Part shown: one piece after another, positions 15,326 to 22,660 of the stretch | Layout: every line of letters starts with the position of its first letter | Numbering within the stretch: position 1 is the first letter of the stretch | NCBI GenBank assembly: GCA_023662875.1 | Contig: JAMPIG010000028.1 | Coordinates: 1-37,895 of the forward strand | Length of the DNA: 37,895 nucleotides | Direction: 5' to 3' | Origin: Roseburia sp. | Lineage (GTDB): Bacteria; Bacillota; Clostridia; Lachnospirales; Lachnospiraceae | The notes under the pieces: generated by a model | What the model saw: the letters and a program-made list of their open reading frames with translations, nothing else | Databases searched by the model: none | Told to the model about the DNA's origin: nothing | Made by a program: the position numbers and the translations under genes

Positions 15326-15407
15326 CTGTTTCCTGACATCAAACAGATATTTGCTGCAAGCGATACAAAACACGATACAAAACACGTTCAAGAATAATAT
15401 ATTTTGA

Positions 15408-15436
15408 TTGATTTTCACAGGCTCTTACCGTATAAT
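15408..15436 (+). promoter_or_regulatory. Promoter of the RhuM-family gene
   Basis: TTGATT (15408-15413), 17 bases, TATAAT (15431-15436). The start codon is 200 bases further on. The leader between them has no coding frame I trust. Together with the direct repeat and EamA promoter this covers the gene-free stretch 15146-15636. Confidence 0.6.
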
Positions 15437-15636
15437 AGAAAATACAATTTGCCACAACTCATATTCCGCTCTGACTCTATCCTTCTGCGAGCATGATCGC
15501 ACTTCAGGTATCGAAAATGCAGTTATAACATTCAGGGGTAAACAAAAAAATGGACGCGGAAACAGAAACCGACAGTTAAGCTCGTACAAAATACAAATGC
15601 ATCGCGTTCGCAATGATAGCGGGAAAGGAATAGAAT

Positions 15637-16665
15637 ATGGCCGCCGAAGGCAATACAACGATCGATAATCAAGGGGAAATCATTATTTATCAAACGGATA
15701 AAGGCACTACCAAGATCGATGTGCGTATGGCAGATGAAACGGTATGGCTTACGCAGCAGCAAATGGCAGAATTATTTCAATCATCCAGAACAAACATCGT
15801 AGAACATATCAGGCATATCTATGAAGAGGGCGAACTGGATGAGAATTCAACCTGTCGGAATTTCCGACAGGTTCGTATAGAAGGCAGCCGACAGGTTCAA
15901 AGAGAAATTCCTCATTACAATCTTGATATGATTATTTCCCTCGGCTATCGCGTGAAATCCATCATTGCAACCAACTTCCGCCGTTGGGCAACAGAACGTT
16001 TAAAAGAATACATAATTAAAGGCTTTACAATGGATGACGAACGTTTGAAGAACCTTGGCGGCGGCAGTTACTGGAAAGAGCTTTTAGAGCGGATTCGTGA
16101 TATTCGCTCCTCTGAAAAAGTGATGTATAGGCAAGTACTTGATCTTTATGCCACAAGCGTGGATTATAACCCGAAGAGCTCTGAGTCCATCGCATTTTTC
16201 AAGATGGTTCAGAATAAACTCCATTATGCGGCGCATGGTCATACAGCGGCAGAAGTTATTTATGAACGTGCAGATGCAGCAAAACCTTTTATGGGACTGA
16301 CCACGTTTTCAGGGGACTTTCCTACGGCAAAGGACATTGGCATTGCCAAAAACTACCTCAGTGAGGAAGAACTGAAAATCCTTAATAATCTTGTGTCCGG
16401 GTACTTTGACTTTGCGGAGATACAGGCAATGCGGCATCATCCCATGTATATGAGCGACTACATAGAACATTTGGATAATGTGCTTCGGAGCACGGGTGCA
16501 AAGTTACTGGAAGACGCAGGAACGGTCAGCCATAAAAAGGCTTTGGAAAAAGCCCATGAAGAATACCAAAAATTCCAAGCGCAAAATCTGTCTCCGGTAG
16601 AGGAAGCTTATCTCAAAACAATAAAAGAAACGGAAAAAATTGCAAAGGAAAAAGCAAATGGCTGA
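15637..16665 (+). CDS. RhuM family protein
   Basis: A 342-residue member of the RhuM family, named after a Salmonella pathogenicity island 3 gene and often found within or next to type I restriction-modification loci. Hallmarks are DETVWLTQQQMAELFQSSRT (helix-turn-helix-like N terminus), HYNLDMIISLGYRVKS, and RRWATERLKEYIIKGFTMDD, with a C-terminal domain containing KLHYAAHGHTAAEVIYERAD. GGGAAAGGAATAGAAT precedes the ATG. Its coding sequence is AT-richer than the sugar genes around it, and the stop overlaps the start of an hsdM-like fragment, so it is probably what is left of an imported restriction island. The biochemical role is unknown; a regulatory or defence role is inferred from context. 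Confidence 0.92.
   Translation: MAAEGNTTIDNQGEIIIYQTDKGTTKIDVRMADETVWLTQQQMAELFQSSRTNIVEHIRHIYEEGELDENSTCRNFRQVRIEGSRQVQREIPHYNLDMIISLGYRVKSIIATNFRRWATERLKEYIIKGFTMDDERLKNLGGGSYWKELLERIRDIRSSEKVMYRQVLDLYATSVDYNPKSSESIAFFKMVQNKLHYAAHGHTAAEVIYERADAAKPFMGLTTFSGDFPTAKDIGIAKNYLSEEELKILNNLVSGYFDFAEIQAMRHHPMYMSDYIEHLDNVLRSTGAKLLEDAGTVSHKKALEKAHEEYQKFQAQNLSPVEEAYLKTIKETEKIAKEKANG
15849..15873. repeat. Perfect 25-bp palindrome inside the RhuM gene
   Basis: AACCTGTCGGAA, one T, then TTCCGACAGGTT. The arms are fully complementary. It codes for the variable loop between STCRNFRQ and GSRQVQRE, and CCGACAGGTT occurs again 21 bases later. Confidence 0.85.
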
Positions 16666-16750
16666 TGTTATTGTGACTAAATCAAAAACTGACAAACCGG
16701 AAGACAAGGAAAGGCAGCTATGGGAACGGGAATCATGCTATGCGGCTTAA
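16658..16750 (+). pseudogene. N-terminal fragment of a type I restriction methylase (hsdM-like) gene
   Basis: A 30-codon frame starting MADVIVTKSKTDKPEDKERQ followed by LW, overlapping the RhuM stop by eight bases as in coupled operon genes. This opening resembles type I modification subunits, which continue LWKAADKLR or similar. Here the match stops after LW, exactly where the P-loop kinase gene begins, and the frame ends after eight unrelated codons. This looks like a deletion or insertion junction that removed the rest of a restriction system. Confidence 0.5.
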
Positions 16751-17244
16751 ACGGCACAGGGAAAAGTACCCTGGGAAAGGCTCTGGCGCAGGAGCTTCAT
16801 TATCACTTTATCGATAACGAGGATCTGTACTTCCCCAAGACAAGCCCCGATTACCTCTATGCCTCTCCCCGCACGCGCCGTGAGGTCGAGGAGCTCCTTT
16901 TCCGGGAGATCAAGGCCCACGAAAATTTCCTCTTTGCCTCCGTAAAAGGCGACTACGGAAAGGCTGTTTACCCGTATTTTCAGTACGCTATTCTCCTTAC
17001 GGTTCCGCGAGAAATCCGGCTTCAACGGATCAGAAACCGCTCCTTTGAGAAATTCGGCGACAGGATGCTGCCCGGCGGAGATCTCTATGAGCGGGAAGAA
17101 CGCTTTTTTCAGTTTGCCGCCGCCAGAGATGAAAATACGGTAGAAGAATGGCTGCGGGAGCTGAGCTGTCCGATTCTGCGGGCGGACGGTACAAGGCCGG
17201 TTCGGGAGAATGTCGCCCTGCTGCTAAAGCGCCTTCCGCTCTGA
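16720..17244 (+). CDS. P-loop AAA/shikimate-kinase-like small kinase
   Basis: A 174-residue P-loop protein with Walker A GLNGTGKST near residues 9-17, a Walker-B-like YAILLTVP, and a lid with paired Arg (LQRIRNRSFEKFG). The fold resembles shikimate/gluconate kinase-like nucleotide or metabolite kinases. The substrate cannot be told. The ATG at 16720 lies at the RhuM/hsdM junction and lacks a good ribosome site of its own (only GGAAAGG about eight bases away). The inner ATG giving MLCGLNGTGKST is a possible start. GC content rises again from here on, so the gene probably belongs to the resident chromosome and lost its upstream region to the island. Confidence 0.8.
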   Translation: MGTGIMLCGLNGTGKSTLGKALAQELHYHFIDNEDLYFPKTSPDYLYASPRTRREVEELLFREIKAHENFLFASVKGDYGKAVYPYFQYAILLTVPREIRLQRIRNRSFEKFGDRMLPGGDLYEREERFFQFAAARDENTVEEWLRELSCPILRADGTRPVRENVALLLKRLPL

Positions 17245-17268
17245 TCAGTTGACCGGCAAGGTTCCCTC

Positions 17269-19071
17269 TTACTCCCCCTCCTCATCCTCTAACTCAATCA
17301 TTCCCTTTTTCAGCGCTCCGTCCCGGTATTTCGACACGATAATATACTTCCCCTGCATGGAATCGATGCCGTCGAAAACCGGCTCGATTCTCTGCTCTCC
17401 CCTCAGCCCTGCCATACCGTATTTTCGGACTGTCATGTCGGAATCCGTATATACATACCCGGGAATCATATCGTACTCCCTGTTATACCAGGGTTCGCTG
17501 ATAAAAAAAGAAGAATCCCGGAATACATCCTTTCCCTCCTCGTCGATGATGCCGCACAGCGTCTTTGTGACAAAGGCCGCCCCGTCATGAAACTCGCCGA
17601 CCAAAAACGGCTGTCCCCCCGCCGCATCATAGGGATAGAAGTCAATCACCGTCCGCCCTTCCCGATCAATGTAGGCCCACGCGTCGAAGCCCTCCAGAAA
17701 GGCGGCTTTTTTGACCGCCGCTTTTCCCTCGCTGAAATTGCCCGCGTCATCATAGCCGCACTCCACGCAAAGCTTTCCCTGTAAATCAAGGTATCCCCAC
17801 TTGCCGCCTGATCTTACCGCCGCTCTCTCCTCATGAAAGGACTTGACCTCTTCATAACAAGGTTCCACGACCAGACTTCCCTCATTATCCAGGAAACCCC
17901 ATTTCCCGTCCCGCTTTACCGCAGCCCTGCCTTCGCGGAAGGACTCCGCTTCTTCATAAAGCGGCTCCACAACGATACTTCCGCCGCCATCCAAAAAGCC
18001 CCATTTCCCGTCCCGCTTTACCGCCGCTTTCCCTTCCTGAAACGCCTTGATCTCCTCATATTCCGCCGGAACAATTACCCTTCCCGCCTTGTCAATCAGC
18101 CCCCACAAACCGTTCTGCTTTACGGCTCCAATACCCTCGCTGAAACCTCCCGCAGCCTGGAATACTTCCTCAAAAACAGCGTTTCCGTCGACGTCAATAT
18201 AATAACAGGACTCGCCGGAACGGACTGCCGCCAATCCTTCGCAATACCGGGCTATCCCGTCATATTGAAAATCCGTGATCGCTCTTCCCCACATATCGCC
18301 CAGCGCGAGCTTTCCGCTTTGATCCTGCACGGCGATTCTGTCTTCTCCGACAAAAGAAATGCTCTCATATTTCCCCGGTTCGATTACCCAGCTCCACGAC
18401 CGCTCCTCCGTTTCCGTTAAGACCGTCCATAAAACATCGTCCGTTCCCACTTCAAGATATTTTCCCTCCAGCTCAAGCCAGTCCTCATAGGATATGTTTT
18501 TATCCTCCAAAAAATAGGAATCCCCTTCGCCGAATTGACCGTCTCCATCCGCATCATAGCACGCGAACATCAGGTTCCAGACCTCTTCGCCCGCGTCATT
18601 TACTTTAAAATACTTATAATCGTAATGAAGCGGCGCGCCTCCGATATGCAGATACAAATAATCCCCGTTATTGAGAAGCGCGGTCTGCGGAAGAAAACTG
18701 CCCCATAAAGACAGCTTATCTTTTTCGCAGTCTATCACATAATAGCCCTTTCCACTTCTGATATGAAGCTCTGAAAGTCCGTCCCCGTCGCAATCAAAAA
18801 AGGCGTATTCCGAAAAATATCGTTTTTCCGGCTCTCCTGTCGGCACGGTTATCTCAGTAATATCCCACCCGTCCGCCGACCTGGCTCCTTCCAGGAATTC
18901 CAGATACATGCGATATTCTTTTTTTCCTTGTACCGCCTTTCTTACCGGCGGAATCATGAAAAAAGCAATCACGCCTGCCAGCAGAATACCAAAAACGAGC
19001 CGCCGGATTCTTCTTTTTCGCTTCCGGAACTCTCTGGTTTGGGGATTCCCCGCCTGTATGTGAAAATTCAA
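17269..19071 (-). CDS. Membrane-anchored WG-repeat protein
   Basis: A 600-residue protein. A basic N terminus (REFRKRKRRIRR) leads into one membrane helix (LVFGILLAGVIAFFMI), so the bulk should face outward. Two Asp-rich loops, FFDCDGDGLSEL and CYDADGDGQFGEG, look like EF-hand or dockerin-type calcium sites. From about residue 230 there are at least six WG repeats (NGLWGLIDKAGRVIVPAEYE; DGKWGFLDGGGSIVVEPLYE; DGKWGFLDNEGSLVVEPCYE; GGKWGYLDLQGKLCVE), each a beta-strand unit. The start codon is TTG at 19071 with GGGAG upstream. It may act as a surface binding or adhesion protein. The end lies 24 bases from the convergent kinase gene. Confidence 0.88.
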   Translation of the reverse strand: MNFHIQAGNPQTREFRKRKRRIRRLVFGILLAGVIAFFMIPPVRKAVQGKKEYRMYLEFLEGARSADGWDITEITVPTGEPEKRYFSEYAFFDCDGDGLSELHIRSGKGYYVIDCEKDKLSLWGSFLPQTALLNNGDYLYLHIGGAPLHYDYKYFKVNDAGEEVWNLMFACYDADGDGQFGEGDSYFLEDKNISYEDWLELEGKYLEVGTDDVLWTVLTETEERSWSWVIEPGKYESISFVGEDRIAVQDQSGKLALGDMWGRAITDFQYDGIARYCEGLAAVRSGESCYYIDVDGNAVFEEVFQAAGGFSEGIGAVKQNGLWGLIDKAGRVIVPAEYEEIKAFQEGKAAVKRDGKWGFLDGGGSIVVEPLYEEAESFREGRAAVKRDGKWGFLDNEGSLVVEPCYEEVKSFHEERAAVRSGGKWGYLDLQGKLCVECGYDDAGNFSEGKAAVKKAAFLEGFDAWAYIDREGRTVIDFYPYDAAGGQPFLVGEFHDGAAFVTKTLCGIIDEEGKDVFRDSSFFISEPWYNREYDMIPGYVYTDSDMTVRKYGMAGLRGEQRIEPVFDGIDSMQGKYIIVSKYRDGALKKGMIELEDEEGE

Positions 19072-19217
19072 TTCTCTACATCTCCCTTTCCAGCTACCGG
19101 GAATTCAACAAAATCTACAATCTATTTCCCGAAACATCCTATATCTTTAAACTCATACCATGCTCCGCCTTGGAATATCTTTCTCCGTTATCCGCTCCGT
19201 GCCAAAGCGGCCTCCTG

Positions 19218-19637
19218 TCACAGCCTCTGCAGCTGCCCCAGAATATAGCTCACCCTCTGGATCGCGTTATCCACCTGCCGCTTGGCCTCGCTGATCCTGG
19301 ACTGTACCAGCCAGTCCGCGATCAGACCGTCGAAAAAATAGTCCGCAAAGGCGACGAAATCGCCGGTCTCGATATGAAAGTCCGAGACATGATCCACGTC
19401 CGTAAGCTCCCTCTGAAACCGCTTCAGGGCGCTTCTGGCCTGCTGCACCAGCTTCTCCGCGTCGTTCATCTTGGAATGCTTTACAAAGGTGGAGATCAAT
19501 CCGCCTCCCAGCAGGTCGACCAGTCCCCAGTTTCCCGCGCTATTCAGGCATTCCTTCGCCTGTTTCAGATAGCTCAGGGCCTCCTGCCCGGCCTGCATGG
19601 CTTCTCTGATTTCCTTTTGCTGTAGCTGACGATCCAT
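19218..19637 (-). CDS. Conserved hypothetical helical protein
   Basis: A 139-residue soluble all-helical protein with no signal or membrane segment. AMQAGQEALSYLKQAKECLN, the Gly-rich NWGLVDLLGGGLISTFVKHS and a C-terminal helix rich in Arg/Gln (RISEAKRQVDNAIQRVSYIL) are well conserved in Firmicutes proteins I have seen without assigned function. GGAAGGAGG precedes the ATG, and a good promoter (TTGACT, 17 bases, TACGAT) lies upstream, divergent from that of degV. The WG-repeat gene follows after 146 bases. Confidence 0.75.
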   Translation of the reverse strand: MDRQLQQKEIREAMQAGQEALSYLKQAKECLNSAGNWGLVDLLGGGLISTFVKHSKMNDAEKLVQQARSALKRFQRELTDVDHVSDFHIETGDFVAFADYFFDGLIADWLVQSRISEAKRQVDNAIQRVSYILGQLQRL

Positions 19638-19694
19638 AGAGCCTCCTTCCGCCCGTCAGGGCTGTCTGTCCCGGCTTAGTTTCCCGATAAGAAT

Positions 19695-19769
19695 ATCGTA
19701 TGCCCGGCACCTAAAAAAGTCAAGGAAGAAGCCGGATTTCTTGACAAATCCAGCGCTCTTTTATATACT
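19695..19769. promoter_or_regulatory. Divergent promoters with shared inverted repeat
   Basis: Minus strand: TTGACT (19723-19718), 17 bases, TACGAT (19700-19695), for the helical protein gene. Plus strand: TTGACA (19741-19746), 17 bases, TATACT (19764-19769), for degV. The two -35 boxes lie in an inverted repeat (GTCAAGGAA and TTTCTTGAC, eight of nine matching). The degV leader from about 19776 to 19969 is roughly 195 bases without a trusted gene. Confidence 0.75.
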
Positions 19770-19969
19770 TTTGTCACGACAATCGGTTCTCTCTCGGGTA
19801 AAAAGCGGGATTTGGTTTTCTATAAAGGAATATGGGCCTTACGCTTCCTGGGAATCGGATTGTCATAAAGAACGCCATATTTGCGAATCAGCCTCGAGGA
19901 CACTGTCTGATTCCAAGCCCAAACAGGAAAAACGGATTTTGCCGCGAAGGCGCGGCGGAAAGGAGACGC

Positions 19970-20818
19970 ATGAGCGTAAGAATTGTCATCGATTCCGCTT
20001 CGGATATCACAAAAGAACGGGCGGACGAGCTGCATTTGGATTTTATGCCTTTAAAGACCATCTTCGGAGAGGAGGAGTATCTGGACGGCATCACGATCAC
20101 CCACCGGGGATTTTACGAGAAGCTGATCGAGTGCGGAACGATTCCCTCTACCAGCCAGGTCACTCCCTATGAGTTTGAAGCAAAGTTCCGGGAAATCAGC
20201 GAGGCAGGGGATACCGCCGTAGTGATTACCCTGTCCTCCCTGCTCTCCGGCACCTGCCAGAGCGCGGCCATGGCTGCCGAGTCCTATCGGGATCGAATCT
20301 TCCTGGTAGACAGTCTGAACTTAAGCCTGGGAATCCAGAACCTGATCCTCTACGCCGTCCGGCTGCGGGATCAGGGGCTGTCCGCGGAGGAAATCGCCGG
20401 GAAACTGGAGGAGGTAAAGGGAAAGATCGTCGTGCTGGCGGTTTTTGATACCCTGGAATACCTGAAGCAGGGCGGCCGGATTTCCAAGAGCGCCGCCTGG
20501 GCGGGAACGATGCTCTCAATCAAGCCGGTCATCTCCGTGATAAACGGGGAGGTCGCGATTCTGGGGAAGGCCCGGGGCTCGAAAAACGGCAACAATATGC
20601 TGATTCAGAATATCTCCCAGAGCGGAGGGGTGGATTTCTCCATGCCCTACTGCCTGGGCTACAGCGGGCTGGACGACACCCTGCTCCAAAAGTACATCCG
20701 GGACAGCGCCGCCCTCTGGGAGGGAAAGACCGACCATCTCCCCATCAGCACCATCGGGGCCGTCATCGGCACTCACGCAGGGCCGGGAGCCATCGGCGTG
20801 TCCTTCTTTCATCTTTGA
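19970..20818 (+). CDS. DegV family fatty-acid-binding protein
   Basis: A 282-residue DegV protein. It opens VRIVIDSASDITKE with the conserved Ser/Asp pair, has TIPSTSQVTPYEFE (the Thr-Ser-Gln carboxylate-binding loop), VVITLSSLLSGTCQSA, and LKQGGRISKSAAWAGTMLSI, KPVISVINGE. DegV/FakB proteins hold a fatty acid and present it to the FakA kinase for incorporation into phospholipid. AAAGGAGA before the ATG at 19970 sets the start; an open frame extends to 19832 but lies within the leader. No fakA gene is adjacent. Confidence 0.93.
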   Translation: MSVRIVIDSASDITKERADELHLDFMPLKTIFGEEEYLDGITITHRGFYEKLIECGTIPSTSQVTPYEFEAKFREISEAGDTAVVITLSSLLSGTCQSAAMAAESYRDRIFLVDSLNLSLGIQNLILYAVRLRDQGLSAEEIAGKLEEVKGKIVVLAVFDTLEYLKQGGRISKSAAWAGTMLSIKPVISVINGEVAILGKARGSKNGNNMLIQNISQSGGVDFSMPYCLGYSGLDDTLLQKYIRDSAALWEGKTDHLPISTIGAVIGTHAGPGAIGVSFFHL

Positions 20819-20878
20819 TGGTTTTAAACTTAAAAAGGCCTCTTCTCCTTGTAAAAAAGCGGTCTATAATCAATCGAA

Positions 20879-20918
20879 GCGGACGGGCGATGTAAAATAC
20901 ACAGCCTCGCCCGTCCGC
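20879..20918. terminator. Hairpin between the convergent degV and glycosidase genes
   Basis: GCGGACGGGCGA and TCGCCCGTCCGC form a perfect 12-bp stem with a 16-base loop. T tracts are poor on both sides, so termination may be only partial. Confidence 0.55.
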
Positions 20919-20967
20919 ACGTTTCATCCCGCCATAATATCCCGGGAAGGTTCATATCCCGCTTTTT

Positions 20968-22500
20968 TTACCGCTCCGCGGTCGCCAGCACAGCGATCCC
21001 TTCCTTTCCCGGAAGCTTTACCTGGACGCGGCCGCCCGCGCCTTCCCTGACCACCTCCCGGGTCATCTCCCAGGTATCGATCACCTCGATCCGGTAGCTG
21101 CCGCCCTCCGGCAGGTTCAGCTCTCCCAAAGCGGTACACTCCTTCCCGTAATAGCGCAGATAGACCTCCTCCCCGCAGTGGGACACGCAGGGACGCTCCC
21201 GCAGAAGGAAGGGAAGAACCCTCTCCTCGGGCATGGGAATCAACCCTCTCAGGAAAAAGTTATTCCTCATCTCCTCCGGAAGCCCTGTCTTTTTCAGCTC
21301 TGCAATCATCTCCGCCGTAATCTTTCCGGCACCCTCCGGCAGAAATTCCAGCGGCCCCGGCAGGCTCTCCATAATCTCCCGCAGGAAAGCGATCCTGGCC
21401 GGACTTTCGCCCTTTAAGACGCCGCCCCTGGCCCACCAGAGGATCTCGTCGTCGCTATAGTAGGTCTCCCCGTGGGTGCAGTACCCGCCGTAGGCCATCG
21501 CCGTCCAGAAACGGTGCACCATCTCCCTGGCGGAAAGGCTGCCCCAGGGATGAATAATATTTCCCTCGTAGCGGCATTCATCGAAAATCACCGGCTTTTG
21601 ATACTTCCGCTGCAGCTCCGGCACCTCGTCTACGGTGATGTCCTGAATGCAGCAGTGGGTGATCTCCGGCTGGCTGAAATCCCAGTAATCGAAGCAGTTA
21701 TGATTGCTGAGCAGATGACCGTAGGGGTCGTGCTCCTTCAGAAAACGGGCAAAGTCCGTCCAGTCCTCCCTCGTGTAATTGTCCATCAGATCATACTCGT
21801 TGGCAAGGCTCCACCAAAGATTCGGGAAAGCGCTGAAGCGCCGGGTCAGATAGTCCAGATAGGTCAGGCTGTCCTCCTTGCTCAAATGCGCAAAGCCCCA
21901 GCGGTCGTAGGGGTGAAACAGGATCAGATCCCCCTGAATTCCCATCTCATCCAGCTGCCGGATTCTCTCCTCAAAAGCGTCCCAAAAGGCGAAGCAGGGC
22001 CTGTTTACATCCCATTCGCCGTCCTTCTTCTCAAAAGCGTAATACTCCGGCTCGTTATGGTTAAAATCATAATGCTTGGGAAAAAGGCAGAAGCGGACTT
22101 TATTAAAGGGAGCCTTTGACAGGGTCTCCATAGTCGTATCCACCAGCGCCTTCTCCTGATGAACCAGCGCGTAAACCGTCGTGCCGACGGGACGGTAACA
22201 GGTTCCGTCCTCGTGTTTAAAATGCAGGCCGTCCACGCGAACCATGCCGTGGTTCCCTTCCCGGGCGGGAAGGCATTCCTCCTGTCCCTCCCCCGCGACC
22301 GCTCCCTCGACACGCCAGCGGTAGACGCCGGGCCTCCGGGGGTAAAAGCGAACCTTATAAACGCCGTTTCCCGCGTAAAAGCCGGTTACGGTCTCCGTCT
22401 CATTCTCACGGGTAAACTCTCCCCAAAGATCTACCACAGCCTGGGAACCTGTGGGCTCCTGTCCCTGAAGGCTCAACTCAAACATTTCGTACTGTCGCAT
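20968..22500 (-). CDS. DUF5060/DUF5605-type glycoside hydrolase (clan GH-A fold)
   Basis: A 510-residue protein. The N-terminal beta-sandwich (residues 1-85, EMFELSLQG to VYRWRVEG) fits DUF5060, followed by a TIM barrel of the DUF4038/apiosidase-like sort and a small C-terminal sandwich (DUF5605-like). Likely catalytic Glu residues are in LWWSLANEYDL (about 234) and KPVIFDECRYEGN (about 307), matching acid/base and nucleophile positions of clan GH-A. No signal peptide, so it works in the cytoplasm. AAGGAGG before the ATG at 22500 corrects the longer open frame. It is the last gene of the isomerase/transketolase/kinase block. The substrate is unknown; release of the pentose used by that block is the attractive guess. 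Confidence 0.82.
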   Translation of the reverse strand: MRQYEMFELSLQGQEPTGSQAVVDLWGEFTRENETETVTGFYAGNGVYKVRFYPRRPGVYRWRVEGAVAGEGQEECLPAREGNHGMVRVDGLHFKHEDGTCYRPVGTTVYALVHQEKALVDTTMETLSKAPFNKVRFCLFPKHYDFNHNEPEYYAFEKKDGEWDVNRPCFAFWDAFEERIRQLDEMGIQGDLILFHPYDRWGFAHLSKEDSLTYLDYLTRRFSAFPNLWWSLANEYDLMDNYTREDWTDFARFLKEHDPYGHLLSNHNCFDYWDFSQPEITHCCIQDITVDEVPELQRKYQKPVIFDECRYEGNIIHPWGSLSAREMVHRFWTAMAYGGYCTHGETYYSDDEILWWARGGVLKGESPARIAFLREIMESLPGPLEFLPEGAGKITAEMIAELKKTGLPEEMRNNFFLRGLIPMPEERVLPFLLRERPCVSHCGEEVYLRYYGKECTALGELNLPEGGSYRIEVIDTWEMTREVVREGAGGRVQVKLPGKEGIAVLATAER

Positions 22501-22549
22501 AAAAGACCTCCTTCTTAATCTAAAATCAAACCTGTTCTTAATGTCAACA

Positions 22550-22601
22550 ACCCCGCCGCAAGCAACGGGCATCAAATTGGAATCGCCCCAAGGGGCGGGG
22601 T
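22550..22601. repeat. Nested GC-rich hairpin, possible IS200/IS605-type end
   Basis: ACCCCGCC (22550-22557) pairs with GGCGGGGT (22594-22601), while CGCCCC-AA-GGGGCG inside it (22584-22597) is a competing stem. The sequence context resembles hairpin ends of small transposon relatives in clostridia, but no transposase is near. It sits between the kinase stop and the glycosidase start. Confidence 0.4.
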
Positions 22602-22660
22602 ATGTTGGCCCTCGCGGCATTCGCTGAATGGATGCTGACGCATCCGCCTGACAAAGCTTC

